In this document: piece after piece, positions 24,352 through 33,559 of the stretch | How positions within the stretch are numbered: position 1 is the stretch's first letter | Layout: every line of letters starts with the position of its first letter | Source: Planococcus chinensis | GTDB taxonomy: Bacteria; Bacillota; Bacilli; Bacillales_A; Planococcaceae | Assembly: GCF_020071995.1 (NCBI RefSeq) | Contig: NZ_JABWTK010000003.1 | Span: forward strand, 248,001-312,000 | Reading direction: 5' to 3' | Length of the DNA: 64,000 nt | Made by a program: the position numbers and the translations under genes | The notes under the pieces: generated by a model | What the model was told of the DNA's origin: nothing | Databases searched by the model: none | Seen by the model: only the letters and a program-made list of their open reading frames with translations

Positions 24352-25397
24352 TATTCTTTCCGGAAGACCCAGGAGCGCTGGACGACGAAGCCGAAAAGAA
24401 ACAGAACGGTATCGACAAGCACTTTCAGGATGACTTCTCCGCGTCCCAACCACTCGGCGTACAAGAAATGGACGGATCCGGCGGACATCATCATGATGAA
24501 CGCAGCCAGAATATAGTAGCGGATAAAGGATTTTCTTGATCCTTGGCCGAAAACCTTGTTGCGGTTCACATAATAATTGAATAAAGAAGACAGAATCCGG
24601 GCGGCAACTGTTGCGAAAATGATGAACAGCTGGGGTTCTTCGCTGCGCCATAATTGGATAAACAGCCAGTAAAGGCCAATGTCGAGTGCAAAAGAAGCGC
24701 CTCCGGACAAACCATATAATAAAAAGATTTTATAGACATGATAAGAGTCGCGGAGCGGGTGGAAATGGGAAGACTTGTTTTTTTCCAGATATACCGTTTC
24801 AATCGGCACTTCAGCGAGCGGGATTTTTTTGCTGCGCAGGGCAGCGAGCATGTTCATTTCGTATTCAAAGCGCTCCCCGACAACGCTCAATAAATGAGGA
24901 AGATGCCGGACCGGGATGCCGCGAAGGCCTGTTTGGGTATCCGTCAACACGGCACCGGTGGAGAGGCGGAACAATAGGCGCGTGAACCGGTTGCCGAAAC
25001 GGCTGCGGAACGGAACGTCCTTTTGCTTGAAATCTCTGGCGCCCAGCACCACGTGGTCCGGAGCTTCCGCCATTTTCCGGGCGATTTTCAACATGTCCGA
25101 AACCAGATGCTGGCCATCGGCATCGACCGTAATGACGCCGTCGAAAGGGAGTTTTTGATTAAGTATGTAATGGAAAGCCGTTTTTAAGGCGCGCCCTTTG
25201 CCTTGGTTGACGGCATGGCGAAGCACCGCCACTTCCGGAACCGGAGAAAGCGATTCGAAAAAATCGGCATATTGAGGGCCGCTGCCATCATCGACCACAA
25301 TGATTTGCTGAAACCCTGCCGCCAGTATTTGCTGAATCAAAGATTCGCATTTATGGTCCGGCTTATACGCCGGAATAATGACCGCAAACTGTTTCAC
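24351..25397 (-). CDS. GT2 glycosyltransferase fused to GtrA-like membrane domain
   Basis: Residues 1-215 are a family 2 glycosyltransferase of the dolichyl-phosphate mannose synthase type (VIIPAYKPD, VVDDGSG, GVITVDADGQH with the metal-binding DAD, then LTDTQTGLRGIP). Residues 225-345 form a GtrA-like block of four membrane segments that ends with VQRSWVFRK. Such proteins move a sugar onto undecaprenyl phosphate and flip or anchor it for cell-surface glycosylation. The two parts are often separate genes. GTG 25397 is preceded by AAGGAGG. It is a single gene, divergent from the ABC transporter unit. Confidence 0.88.
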   Translation of the reverse strand: MKQFAVIIPAYKPDHKCESLIQQILAAGFQQIIVVDDGSGPQYADFFESLSPVPEVAVLRHAVNQGKGRALKTAFHYILNQKLPFDGVITVDADGQHLVSDMLKIARKMAEAPDHVVLGARDFKQKDVPFRSRFGNRFTRLLFRLSTGAVLTDTQTGLRGIPVRHLPHLLSVVGERFEYEMNMLAALRSKKIPLAEVPIETVYLEKNKSSHFHPLRDSYHVYKIFLLYGLSGGASFALDIGLYWLFIQLWRSEEPQLFIIFATVAARILSSLFNYYVNRNKVFGQGSRKSFIRYYILAAFIMMMSAGSVHFLYAEWLGRGEVILKVLVDTVLFLFGFVVQRSWVFRKE

Positions 25398-25633
25398 AGA
25401 AGACCTCCTTTCAATTTCTGGGAAAGTAGAAACAGTAAGTAAAACTGCTGTTGTGAAATTGCAAATGGTAAAAAGGATGACTAAAGAAATTTTCTATGTC
25501 CAAATGCTTACTTTAAACCTACCCTCTTTCGCTGACTCTAGAACCCATCTTAAGAAATTCTTCAGAAAACCTCTTACTAATCGTTAAGATTTGCCTTTTA
25601 TACTGAAGACAAGATGAAGAAGGAGGCAAGGCG

Positions 25634-26332
25634 ATGATTAACATTAAAAATTTAGAGCATACCTTTGCGATTGGCAAAAAGGGGGAAGAACGGCGGATTC
25701 CTGTCTTAAAAGGAATCACGCTTGAGGTCAAACAAGGGGAAATCGTGGCGATTCTTGGGAAAAGCGGATCCGGGAAATCCACCTTGTTGAATATTCTTGC
25801 CGGTTTTATGGCGCCGGAATCCGGTTCGGTAAAAGTGAATGCCCAGGAAACATCCGCGCTTACAGAAGCCGATTCAGCGGCCTTCCGTTTAGCGAATTTC
25901 GGTTTCATCTTTCAGAACTTCCAGTTGATGCCCGGCCTGACGGCATTTGAAAATGTGGAGCTGCCGCTGAAAATCAAAGGGCTCAGTTCCGGCGAGAGAA
26001 AAGTGCTCGTTGAAGAAATGATGAGAAAAGTCGGCCTGACCGAAGTGGCGGAACACTATCCGAGCGAACTTTCCGGCGGCCAGCAGCAACGGGTCAGCAT
26101 CGCGCGTGCACTGGTGACGAACCCGCCGGTTTTATTGGCGGATGAACCTACCGGCAGCCTCGATTCGGAAACGGAACAAGAGATTCTGCAGCTGATCCAA
26201 GCGCTGAATAGCACACTCGGATTGACGTTTGTCATCATCACGCATGACGAAGAAGTGGCGAATGTCGCCCACCGGCAATACCGTCTTCATGACGGGGAAT
26301 TGGTGAAAGGGGAAAAGCGCCATGCAGTTTAA
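25634..26332 (+). CDS. ABC transporter ATP-binding protein, MacB/LolD type
   Basis: The 232-residue ATPase has Walker [11 protein letters not shown]-loop [15 protein letters not shown], signature [15 protein letters not shown], Walker [13 protein letters not shown] and the H-loop ITHDEEV. The lengths and the FQ-Q-loop are those of the MacB/LolD/FtsE class that pairs with FtsX-type permeases. The permease follows with a reading-frame overlap of 11 bases. AAGGAGGCAAGG precedes ATG 25634. A possible -10 box (TATACT, 25599-25604) lies upstream. Confidence 0.92.
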   Translation: MINIKNLEHTFAIGKKGEERRIPVLKGITLEVKQGEIVAILGKSGSGKSTLLNILAGFMAPESGSVKVNAQETSALTEADSAAFRLANFGFIFQNFQLMPGLTAFENVELPLKIKGLSSGERKVLVEEMMRKVGLTEVAEHYPSELSGGQQQRVSIARALVTNPPVLLADEPTGSLDSETEQEILQLIQALNSTLGLTFVIITHDEEVANVAHRQYRLHDGELVKGEKRHAV

Positions 26333-27593
26333 AGACCAAGTGGATTTTATCCGCCAACATATGAAACGCAACAAACTCCGGGTGGCTACTACGATTCTTG
26401 CTGCCATGATGGGCTGTGCATTTTTAATCGTTTTGGCATCCGTCGGTTTTGGGCTTCACAAAACCATTACGGATGATGTGCTCGATAACCGGAAAGTGAC
26501 AGAAATCGAAGTGCCGTCGAAAGTGGAGGCCGATGAAAAAATCACGCCGGCAGAAGTTCAGGCGATGCGCAATATACCGCATGTTGAGGCTGTTGTAGAA
26601 CGCTCAGGAGTAGCCGCGGAGGCAGTGGCGAAAATCGGGGCGCGAAGCGGGTATGTCAATCCGATTCTGTCGGATTTAAAAGAAGAACAAAAAGCAGGAC
26701 TCGCTCTTTCTGAAGGCGCCATGCCAAAAAAGGCAGAAGAAGTGGTTGTCGGGTACCATTTTGCCAAAGCGCTGCTGACGGATGAGGAACGGGAAGCTTC
26801 GGAAGAGCAGCAAAGCGAGAATGGCTTTGCCGGCAGCCTGATCGGGCAGACTTTCGAGCTGGAACTGACGCCTTATGAAGGAGAAGCCGAACCCGTGAGC
26901 TGGAGCTTTACAGTAGCCGGCGTTTTGAAAGAACCGGCAAAAGATTGGATGAGCGATGGTTCAGTTTATCTGGACGATTCATGGGCCGCTGCCTTTAATG
27001 AAAAGCTTGGAACCGATGAGGAAAGCAAATCCATTTCGGTTTATGCTGACGGCCTTCAGTCTGTTGGAGGCATCTCGGAAGCGCTGAAAGACGATGGCTA
27101 TTACGTCTATTCGGTAACAGAAGAACTCGGTTCGATGAATATGTTTTTCACGGCACTGAAAGCCGGGTTGATTTTTGTGGGAACGATTGCTGTATTGATT
27201 GCTTCAATCGGCATTTTTAATACGATGACGATGGCCGTAACGGAGCGGACGCGGGAAATCGGCGTCATGAAAGCCATTGGCGCCCAGCCGAAATTGATCC
27301 AAAAGCTGTTCCTGATGGAAAGTGCCGCAATCGGAATCATTGGAACCGGAATTGCTGTTGTCCTTTCTTACGCAATCAGTATGCTGGCAAACTGGCTTGT
27401 GCCCATCATTATCAAAAGTTCCCTCGGGGAACAGGACAGCGAAGGCTTCGATATGGTCATTTCCTTGATTCCCTGGCAGCTGGTGGTCATTGCTTCTATC
27501 ATCAGCATCGGTGTAGCGATGGTGTCCGGCTGGCGGCCGGCGCGAAAAGCGACGCAGATTGACGTAATTCAGGCACTGCGGCAGGAATTGTAA
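26322..27593 (+). CDS. FtsX/MacB-type ABC transporter permease
   Basis: The 423-residue permease has one N-terminal helix (VATTILAAMMGCAFLIVLASV), a large extracytoplasmic domain (about 55-270), and three C-terminal helices of an FtsX domain (FVGTIAVLIASIGIFNTMTMAV, then a segment near 335 and one near 390). ERTREIGVMKAIGAQ is the cytoplasmic coupling motif. Members work as mechanotransmitters or exporters of peptides or lipids. It forms a two-gene operon with the ATPase. Confidence 0.9.
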   Translation: MQFKDQVDFIRQHMKRNKLRVATTILAAMMGCAFLIVLASVGFGLHKTITDDVLDNRKVTEIEVPSKVEADEKITPAEVQAMRNIPHVEAVVERSGVAAEAVAKIGARSGYVNPILSDLKEEQKAGLALSEGAMPKKAEEVVVGYHFAKALLTDEEREASEEQQSENGFAGSLIGQTFELELTPYEGEAEPVSWSFTVAGVLKEPAKDWMSDGSVYLDDSWAAAFNEKLGTDEESKSISVYADGLQSVGGISEALKDDGYYVYSVTEELGSMNMFFTALKAGLIFVGTIAVLIASIGIFNTMTMAVTERTREIGVMKAIGAQPKLIQKLFLMESAAIGIIGTGIAVVLSYAISMLANWLVPIIIKSSLGEQDSEGFDMVISLIPWQLVVIASIISIGVAMVSGWRPARKATQIDVIQALRQEL

Positions 27594-27601
27594 AAACTAA
27601 A

Positions 27602-27637
27602 AAACGGTCCGGTTCGTTGTGAACCAGGCCGTTTTTT
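27602..27637. terminator. terminator between ABC permease and M15 peptidase genes
   Basis: AACGGTCCGGTTC pairs imperfectly with GAACCAGGCCGTT, with A and T runs on both sides; the genes converge here. Confidence 0.8.
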
Positions 27638-27641
27638 CTAT

Positions 27642-28196
27642 TTATTGCATGACATCTTCCGGCCGGTAGCCCCGCTTCAACTCGTCGATCGACAAACCGA
27701 ACGTCATTTCCAAATGCGGATAATCCTTAAAGCGCTGCCAGTCGCCGCCCCATTCAAATCCAAGTTCTTTTCCGATAGCCGCCACTTCAAACCAGTCGGC
27801 TTTGCCATTCTTGTTGTCATCACGCGCCGTGTCCCACACCACTTCGCCGTTGCCGAGCTTCAGCGCAAAATCGATGGCCAATCCGTAATTGTGATAGGAA
27901 TCTCCACCGCGGGCATAAGTCACCACGTTGCCCGCGGTGCTTCTTCCTTTGGCGTGCAGCCCGTTTTGTTCATCTGTGGACCGGAAGCCATCCGTAATCA
28001 GGACCTGTATGCCGATCGCCGCCGCTTTGGCAACCAGCTCGTTGCTTTTTTCCTCCACGACCGGATGCAGTCCGGAAGGGGCAGCGCGCTGTTGCAGCTC
28101 TTCGCGGAATGCCAACTCATTTTGAATCCAAATGAAGAAAAAACCGCCAAGCGCCAATAAAAAAAGAATCGAAAAAGCGGTTTTAAACTTTTTCAA
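27642..28196 (-). CDS. membrane-anchored M15 peptidoglycan peptidase (CwlK-like)
   Basis: The 184-residue protein has an N-terminal membrane anchor (about 6-25) and a D-Ala-D-Ala-carboxypeptidase/M15C domain. Zinc ligands are in SYHNYGLAIDF (His and Asp) and YPHLEM (His), preceded by ITDGFRSTDEQ. It resembles CwlK of B. subtilis, an L-Ala-D-Glu endopeptidase that cuts wall peptides outside the membrane. The TTG start at 28196 follows GAGGTGAAACAA; no ATG is nearby in frame. Single gene. Confidence 0.87.
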   Translation of the reverse strand: MKKFKTAFSILFLLALGGFFFIWIQNELAFREELQQRAAPSGLHPVVEEKSNELVAKAAAIGIQVLITDGFRSTDEQNGLHAKGRSTAGNVVTYARGGDSYHNYGLAIDFALKLGNGEVVWDTARDDNKNGKADWFEVAAIGKELGFEWGGDWQRFKDYPHLEMTFGLSIDELKRGYRPEDVMQ

Positions 28197-28298
28197 ATTG
28201 TTTCACCTCGTTGCCTTTATTTTATCAAAAATCGTCGAAAGAGTATCATGAAGAAGTTTTTGATAGGATAGAAGAAAGAATGGAAAGGGGATTGAATA

Positions 28299-29030
28299 AT
28301 GGTTATTGAATTGATGAAGTCCCACGCATCTGTGCGTGATTACAAAGAAAAGCAGCTGACGCGGGAAGAAGTCAGCGAATTGGTGGCAGCAGCACAGCAT
28401 GCCGCATCGTCCCATTTTGTGCAGGCCTACTCGATTGTCTGGGTGACGGATCCCGAGAAACGCAAGCAGCTCGGTGAATTGTCCCGCAATGCGCAGCAAA
28501 TGGAAGGCGCAGGCGCGGTCTTTTTGATGTGCGCTGACTACAACCGCTTGAAGCATGCCGGCGACATGCAAGGCGAAGCCATTTCGTTCGACCATGCGGA
28601 AAATTTAATCGTCGCTGTAACGGATGTCGGCTTGCTTGCCCAAAACCTAGTGCTTGCAGCTGAGTCAAAAGGCTATGGCATCTGCTATATCGGCGGGGTG
28701 CGCAACAATATGGAAGCGATCAGCGAATTGGTCGGTTTGCCGGAAGGCGTTTTTCCGGTGTATGGTTTGACGGTCGGCGTGCCGAACGAATCCAATGAGG
28801 TAAAACCGCGTTTGCCGGTCGAAGCGATTTTGCATGAAAATGAATACAATGAAGCCAAATACAAAACCTTGCTTCCGGAATACGATGAAACAATCCAGCG
28901 TTACTATCAGGAACGCAGCACAAACCAGAAAGTTGCAACGTGGACACAGCAAATGGCGACATTCCTCAGAAAACCGCGCCGCCCGGATCTCAAAGATGTG
29001 CTGGCGAAAAAAGGGTATTTATTTAAATAA
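28299..29030 (+). CDS. NADPH-dependent nitroreductase (NfsA/NfrA type)
   Basis: The 243-residue FMN flavoprotein is of the oxygen-insensitive NfsA-type nitroreductase family. It has the FMN-phosphate segment SHASVRDY, the NLVLAAESKGYGICYIGGVRNN section and the GLTVGVPNE motif. It reduces nitroaromatics, quinones or FMN with NADPH; NfrA1 of B. subtilis is a close type. AAAGGGG precedes ATG 28299. The next gene starts within about 25 bases, so it heads a likely three-gene operon. Confidence 0.88.
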   Translation: MVIELMKSHASVRDYKEKQLTREEVSELVAAAQHAASSHFVQAYSIVWVTDPEKRKQLGELSRNAQQMEGAGAVFLMCADYNRLKHAGDMQGEAISFDHAENLIVAVTDVGLLAQNLVLAAESKGYGICYIGGVRNNMEAISELVGLPEGVFPVYGLTVGVPNESNEVKPRLPVEAILHENEYNEAKYKTLLPEYDETIQRYYQERSTNQKVATWTQQMATFLRKPRRPDLKDVLAKKGYLFK

Positions 29031-29054
29031 TTGAACCGGAGAAGGGGAATGACG

Positions 29055-29669
29055 ATGAAAATCGCGATTTTTGGAGCTACGGGGCGCGTCGGCGGACAAA
29101 TCCTGAAACGGGCACTGGCGGATGGCCACGAAGTGAAGGCGCTTGTGCGTTCTCCGAAACTGGATGAACATCCGAGTTTGGAAGTTATCATAGGAGACGT
29201 CCGGAAAGCGGAAGACGTCGAGCGAACGCTGCAAGGCGCCGATGCGGTATTCAGCGCCATTGGCACCGACCGGACGACGACACTTTCTGAAGCGATGCCG
29301 CTCATTATCGGGGCAATGAAAAACGAAGGCATCCGGCGCATCATTACCATCGGCACGGCAGGCATTTTGAACAGCCGGCTGACACCGGGCATGCTCCGTT
29401 ACCAAGGCGGGGACTCCAACCGCAAGCTGACATTTGCTGCCGAAGAACATGAAACGGTGTTTCGTCTCTTGGAAGCGATCGACCTGGATTGGACGATCGT
29501 CTGCCCGACTTATTTGCCGGACGGGAAAGCGCGCGGCGGCTACCGGACGGAAAAAGACTTCCTGCCGGAAGGCGGCAAGGAAATCACAGTCGGCGACACG
29601 GCTGAATTTGCATATGGGCAACTGGAGAACTCTGAGTTTCTAAAATCCCGTGTGGGAATTTCCTATTGA
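29055..29669 (+). CDS. atypical SDR NAD(P)-binding protein
   Basis: The protein (204 residues) has a Rossmann fold with the atypical-SDR nucleotide motif IFGATGRVGGQILKRAL and a second strand with VKALVRSP. The classic YxxxK catalytic pair is not seen, as in NmrA/BVR-B-like members that act as NAD(P)H sensors or flavin reductases. GGGG at 29044-29047 fits ATG 29055; earlier in-frame starts at 29031 and 29049 are poorly spaced. Its stop overlaps the start of the next gene. Confidence 0.82.
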   Translation: MKIAIFGATGRVGGQILKRALADGHEVKALVRSPKLDEHPSLEVIIGDVRKAEDVERTLQGADAVFSAIGTDRTTTLSEAMPLIIGAMKNEGIRRIITIGTAGILNSRLTPGMLRYQGGDSNRKLTFAAEEHETVFRLLEAIDLDWTIVCPTYLPDGKARGGYRTEKDFLPEGGKEITVGDTAEFAYGQLENSEFLKSRVGISY

Positions 29670-30409
29670 GTGTGGAAAGAAGCGCAGCTAAAAAATGGAG
29701 CATTCGAATTGCCATGGGGATTGGTGCGCTGGTTGCTTTAGCTGTTATCGGTTTTATCCTCTATGCGCAGTTCGATTATGGGCCAAGTGAAGTGCTGGCG
29801 GAAAAAGTCGACCTCGATGTAGTAAAAAGCGGTGACCACGGCCTTGTTTTCCTTCCAGAAAATCCGAATGGCCAAGGACTCATTCTCTATCAAGGAGCAA
29901 AAGTGGAAGCTGAAGCTTATGCGTATCTTGGCGAGAAATTAAGCGAACAAGGCTATACCGTTTCCATCCCGCAGCTGCCATTGAAGTTTGGCATCTTCGG
30001 GGTCAAAAAAGCGGAAGCTGTGATTGAAGATTATCCTGAAATCACGTCCTGGTTCATCGGCGGGCATTCGCTTGGGGGAGTCGCTGCAGCCATGTATGCA
30101 GAAGAGCATCAAGATAAATTGGCTGGCTTATTCTTCCTGGGCTCCTACCCTCCAGGTGATTTTGCGGAAAGTGAGCTGCCGATGCTGTCGCTCTACGGGG
30201 AAAACGATGGCCTGACCTCGCTTGAAGACATTGAGAATAACCGCGCGCTGTTTTCTTCCAATAGTGAATTTATTGAAATTCCGGGAGGGAACCATGCACA
30301 GTTCGGGCTGTACGGAGAGCAAAAAGGCGACAACCCGGCAAGTATTTCTCCGCTCGACCAGCAAGATTTCATTGTGGAAGCATTGCTTAATTGGATAAAG
30401 GACAAGTAA
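29666..30409 (+). CDS. membrane-anchored alpha/beta hydrolase
   Basis: The 247-residue protein has one N-terminal membrane segment (about 15-33), then an alpha/beta-hydrolase fold with nucleophile elbow GGHSLGG, acid-loop LYGENDGLTS and catalytic His region GGNHAQFG. This matches the Abhydrolase_5-type family; the natural substrate is unknown and it probably faces outside. TTG 29666 overlaps the upstream TGA; GTG 29672 is an alternative. No clear ribosome site is present, suggesting translational coupling. Confidence 0.8.
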   Translation: MSVERSAAKKWSIRIAMGIGALVALAVIGFILYAQFDYGPSEVLAEKVDLDVVKSGDHGLVFLPENPNGQGLILYQGAKVEAEAYAYLGEKLSEQGYTVSIPQLPLKFGIFGVKKAEAVIEDYPEITSWFIGGHSLGGVAAAMYAEEHQDKLAGLFFLGSYPPGDFAESELPMLSLYGENDGLTSLEDIENNRALFSSNSEFIEIPGGNHAQFGLYGEQKGDNPASISPLDQQDFIVEALLNWIKDK

Positions 30410-30410
30410 G

Positions 30411-30457
30411 GAGAGGATCGGGCAGTCATATTACTGGCTTCCGGCTCCTCTTTTTTC
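30411..30457 (+). terminator. weak terminator after hydrolase gene
   Basis: GGAG...CAGT and ACTG...CTCC can pair in an imperfect long stem followed by TCTTTTTT. Confidence 0.5.
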
Positions 30458-30493
30458 TGATCTTGTTTAATTGGTGATGTCGGAGTTTTAGGT

Positions 30494-30577
30494 TACGAGC
30501 AGCTTGAAGGGAGATATGAGCAACTCCAGGCTAAATACGAGCAACTCGGAACTATTTACGAGCAACTTCCCCCAAAA
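30494..30577 (+). repeat. 21-bp tandem array, TACGAGCAACTT family, four units
   Basis: Units begin at 30494, 30515, 30536 and 30557, exactly 21 bp apart, each starting TAYGAGCARCT. The last unit ends CCAAAA like the last unit of the array at 22321. The array lies between two terminators of convergent genes. Confidence 0.9.
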
Positions 30578-30582
30578 CCAGC

Positions 30583-30622
30583 AAAAAGACGGCGCAAGCA
30601 GCGAAGCTTGCGCCGTCTTTTT
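30583..30622. terminator. strong bidirectional terminator
   Basis: A 17-bp perfect stem, AAAAAGACGGCGCAAGC with its complement, around AGCGAA; it ends the leftward ABC transporter operon. Confidence 0.93.
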
Positions 30623-30629
30623 CTATACT

Positions 30630-31574
30630 TCACGCCATGACATCGCGCGATACAAACACCGAATAGCTAATCGCCATAAAGACCGCAAAGTAAGCGGCAA
30701 GCACAACCAGCGATAAGGTCATGGTAATGCCGGCGACTGGCATGAAGCCGGTATAGTATTGGGTGAGATCGGTATGGGTGAACAAATAGTATTTGACAAT
30801 TTCATAGCGGCTCAATAAGAATACGCCTTGAATGCCGGTAAACATCAGGAAAATCGACAGCCCGATGGCAACCGAACTGGACCGCAGCACCGTTCCGAGC
30901 ATAAACGCGAAGGTGCCGATGATCCAGACGCTGGCGAAACTGAGAGTAGCTAGCTTGAATGCTTCCAGCCAGTAGGAACCGGCGGCCACTTCACTGCCAT
31001 TCCAGGTCAGAAAGCTCCCTTCTCCGATGCCAAAAAACAGCAGACCGGCTAGCGCCGAAAACAGTACGGTCAGTACAGCAAAGAGAATGGCAAAAACCAG
31101 CACCGTGATGTATTTGGAGGTCAGGATTTTCCAGCGTTTTACCGGACGCGTCAGCAGCATCTTGATGGTCCCTTGGGAATATTCAGAAGCGACGATGCCT
31201 GCCGCCACAATGACAGTAAACAACGTAACAATCGACATCAGCATATAGGAGTCGAGCACTTGCTGTTGCATGCTGGTGTATTCAAATGGTGCGATGTTAT
31301 TGTCGAGGCGGTATTTAGCAATCGCTACCCGTCCTTCGTAATACTCTTTCTGAACAGGACTGAGTCCCGGGTCGGCAAGCATGGACTGATTGAATTCACG
31401 TTCTGCCGAAACAATGTCCTGCCAGGTTTCCTCGATGTTGGTATTGGAAACGGAGTTGTTCCATTTGGTGATGCCGGCTGCACCGAATATGAGAATGGCC
31501 AGCAAAATCGCCATAATCCAGGTAGGCTTTCGGCTCCATAGTTTCATCCATTCATTTTGAAGGAGTTTGTGCAA
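30630..31574 (-). CDS. ABC-2 type transporter permease
   Basis: The 314-residue protein has six probable membrane segments: one at the N-terminus, an outer loop of about 80 residues, then a block of five. The segment YSQGTIKMLLTRPVKRWKILTSKYI is the typical ABC-2 cytoplasmic section. Start TTG 31574 follows GGGAGGCGG. The start lies 23 bases inside the end of the upstream ATPase gene, so both are translated together. The class exports peptides, lipids or antibiotics such as bacitracin; the substrate is unknown. Confidence 0.88.
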   Translation of the reverse strand: MHKLLQNEWMKLWSRKPTWIMAILLAILIFGAAGITKWNNSVSNTNIEETWQDIVSAEREFNQSMLADPGLSPVQKEYYEGRVAIAKYRLDNNIAPFEYTSMQQQVLDSYMLMSIVTLFTVIVAAGIVASEYSQGTIKMLLTRPVKRWKILTSKYITVLVFAILFAVLTVLFSALAGLLFFGIGEGSFLTWNGSEVAAGSYWLEAFKLATLSFASVWIIGTFAFMLGTVLRSSSVAIGLSIFLMFTGIQGVFLLSRYEIVKYYLFTHTDLTQYYTGFMPVAGITMTLSLVVLAAYFAVFMAISYSVFVSRDVMA

Positions 31575-32475
31575 TTTGGCCGCCTCCCGTCATTTCCAGA
31601 AACTGATCTTCCAGCGTGGCATGGAATGGGTGGACGGCATAAATTTTGACGCCGGCCGCCACCAAGAGTTTGATCGCTCCCGGAATGTGCTCGGCTTCCG
31701 TATCGATCAGGCAGCCATCTTCCTGATAGGTGATGGGGAATCCGGCGCCATAAAGCACCTCATAAGCTGTCTCCAACGGTTTGGCTTGAATGTAATAGCG
31801 GGATTGCTCTTCGTCGTGGACGCCGATAATATCGACCAATTCACCGTTCTGGATAACGGCAAAACGGTCGCACAGCAATTCGACTTCAGACAGCAAATGG
31901 CTGGAGACAAAGACTGCTACGCCCTCTTCCTGCGCTGCCCGCTGGAGATACATCCGAAATTCGCGGATGCCGGCTGGATCCAAGCCATTTGTCGGTTCAT
32001 CCAAAATCAAAAAATGGGGTTTGTGCAGCAAAGCTTGCGCAAGACCAAGGCGCTGCCGCATGCCAAGCGAATACGCACTGACTTTTTCGTGGATCCGGTT
32101 CTGCAAGCCGACCAGCTGCACCACTTCATGGATGCGTTGTTTCGAAACCCCTTTGTGCATGCGGGAGAAATGCAGCAGGTTCTTGTAACCGGACATAAAT
32201 TTGTACATTTCGGGATTTTCAACAATTACGCCGACTTTTTGGATGCTTTCTTCGAAATCTTTCAGGACCGATTGGCCTTCAATTACGACATCGCCTTCGG
32301 TTGGCCGCACCAAGCCGACCATCATCCGGATGGTTGTGGTTTTTCCGGCGCCGTTTGGACCAAGAAACCCCGTAATTTGGCCTCTGTATAAATCGAGGTT
32401 CAAGCCTTTAATAATTTTCTTTCTGCCAATCGTCTTTGATAAATTCCGGATTTGCACAATCGGTTTCTCGTTCAT
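31552..32475 (-). CDS. ABC transporter ATP-binding protein, BcrA type
   Basis: The protein (307 residues) has Walker A LGPNGAGKTTT, signature YSLGMRQRLGLAQAL (LSGGQ replaced by YSLGM, as in BcrA-like ATPases), Walker B FLILDEPTNGLDP and H-loop VSSHLLSE. The extra 90 C-terminal residues are a regulatory section found in the BcrA/DrrA group. ATG 32475 follows AAGGTGGG; the frame extends to 32505 without a site. It forms an operon with the ABC-2 permease. Antimicrobial-peptide or lipid export is likely. Confidence 0.9.
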   Translation of the reverse strand: MNEKPIVQIRNLSKTIGRKKIIKGLNLDLYRGQITGFLGPNGAGKTTTIRMMVGLVRPTEGDVVIEGQSVLKDFEESIQKVGVIVENPEMYKFMSGYKNLLHFSRMHKGVSKQRIHEVVQLVGLQNRIHEKVSAYSLGMRQRLGLAQALLHKPHFLILDEPTNGLDPAGIREFRMYLQRAAQEEGVAVFVSSHLLSEVELLCDRFAVIQNGELVDIIGVHDEEQSRYYIQAKPLETAYEVLYGAGFPITYQEDGCLIDTEAEHIPGAIKLLVAAGVKIYAVHPFHATLEDQFLEMTGGGQIAQTPSK

Positions 32476-32645
32476 CGTTCCCACCTTCTTCCGCTGGATT
32501 GGCATTCGGATGTATCTTTATTAGTAGTAATGGCTTAATTATAATTAAAATTAAAAATTCTGAATACTGTTTAGCGAATAAAAAAGCATATTATCGTGAA
32601 AATAAGGGAATATGAGGGACACAATAAGAATCAGGAGGAATTGCC

Positions 32646-33065
32646 ATGAAACAATTTGAAGATAAAGAGCAAGTGTTGTTGGCGTATTATGTGCAATATT
32701 ACCGAGGAGCTGAAACAGGGGAAGTAAAGGCCTTGGACCAGCGCCTTAGGGAAGAGATTGGAAAAGAACGCTATGAAAAAGCGATGGCCGCGCTGCAGGA
32801 AGAGGGCTTGGTCATGGGGATGGAGCAAGTGGAGAAAAATGAGAAAGAAGGCACGCCTGTACCCATGGCAACCAATGAAGGCATGCTTTACATCAACGAC
32901 ACATTAAACCTGCAATCATATGCAGTGGAAGAACATCAACTGGATTATTTGGAAAACAATTTAAAGACAAGTAATCTGGAGTTCACTTTGGAGCCGGTCA
33001 AAGCTTATGTGGAGGAGTCGATCCGTAAAGAAGCAGAAGACGAGCCGAATTCCAACCGGCCATAA
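32646..33065 (+). CDS. small acidic hypothetical protein
   Basis: The 139-residue, Glu-rich soluble protein follows TCAGGAGG at good spacing (ATG 32646). The first 60 residues (FEDKEQVLLAYYVQYYRGA, ...YEKAMAALQEEGLVMGM) look like helices that could form a winged-helix unit, with the following MATNEGMLYIND as strand. The C-terminal tail is highly charged. I do not recognise the family. It is transcribed divergently from the BcrA-type ABC operon. Confidence 0.6.
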   Translation: MKQFEDKEQVLLAYYVQYYRGAETGEVKALDQRLREEIGKERYEKAMAALQEEGLVMGMEQVEKNEKEGTPVPMATNEGMLYINDTLNLQSYAVEEHQLDYLENNLKTSNLEFTLEPVKAYVEESIRKEAEDEPNSNRP

Positions 33066-33092
33066 ACCGCTGCTAATTGAATGCCAACCGTC

Positions 33093-33125
33093 AATAGCGC
33101 CTTCTCGTTAGGGTGCTATTTTTAA
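33093..33125 (+). terminator. terminator after 32646-33065 gene
   Basis: AATAGCGCC pairs (one G-U) with GGTGCTATT around a 10-nt loop, then TTTAA. Confidence 0.65.
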
Positions 33126-33261
33126 TGGTCCGGTTCTGGGGAGATGTGTACATTTTTTAAAGGTGAAGCGTTTTTAAATGTTAAAAATGTGTGAAAAGAG
33201 TAATTTCTTCTTTCTATTTTGTCCCGATTGCGTATAATGCTTATATCGGGGGAGTGATAGA

Positions 33262-33501
33262 ATGAATCGTTATAAAATCGAAGAGATCAAAGAACAAAAC
33301 AGCAAATCAGCAAAAGCCATTGGTTTTTTATTCGCTGCGATAGCCGTTTCACTCGTTTGGGGTTTTCTACAAGATTCGCTTCCGGCGTTTCTTCTGGCAG
33401 GTGTATTCAGCTTAATCATGTTTGCTGAAACGCGCGAATACAAAAAAAGTTATCAAATCGAAATGGAAGCAGCAAAACTGGAAGACGATCAAGTTTCTTG
33501 A
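33262..33501 (+). CDS. small two-helix membrane protein
   Basis: The 79-residue protein has a basic N-terminal tail, two adjoining hydrophobic helices (IGFLFAAIAVSLVWGFL and AFLLAGVFSLIMF) and a charged C-terminal tail. GGGGGAGTG precedes ATG 33262. The family is not recognised and function is unknown. It converges on another small membrane protein gene across a shared terminator. Confidence 0.62.
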   Translation: MNRYKIEEIKEQNSKSAKAIGFLFAAIAVSLVWGFLQDSLPAFLLAGVFSLIMFAETREYKKSYQIEMEAAKLEDDQVS

Positions 33502-33511
33502 TGAAGATATG

Positions 33512-33555
33512 CAAAAAGCCCGCTAACCTCAAATGAGGCCAGCGGGCTTTTTTTG
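33512..33555. terminator. bidirectional terminator
   Basis: AAAAAGCCCGCT..CCTC pairs with GAGG..AGCGGGCTTTTT around AAAT, with T-runs on both strands. Confidence 0.9.
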
Positions 33556-33559
33556 CATT

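Noticed and set aside
31567..32391. 274-codon antisense frame
   Set aside because: It mirrors the BcrA-type ATPase gene; the true gene has all ABC motifs on the other strand.
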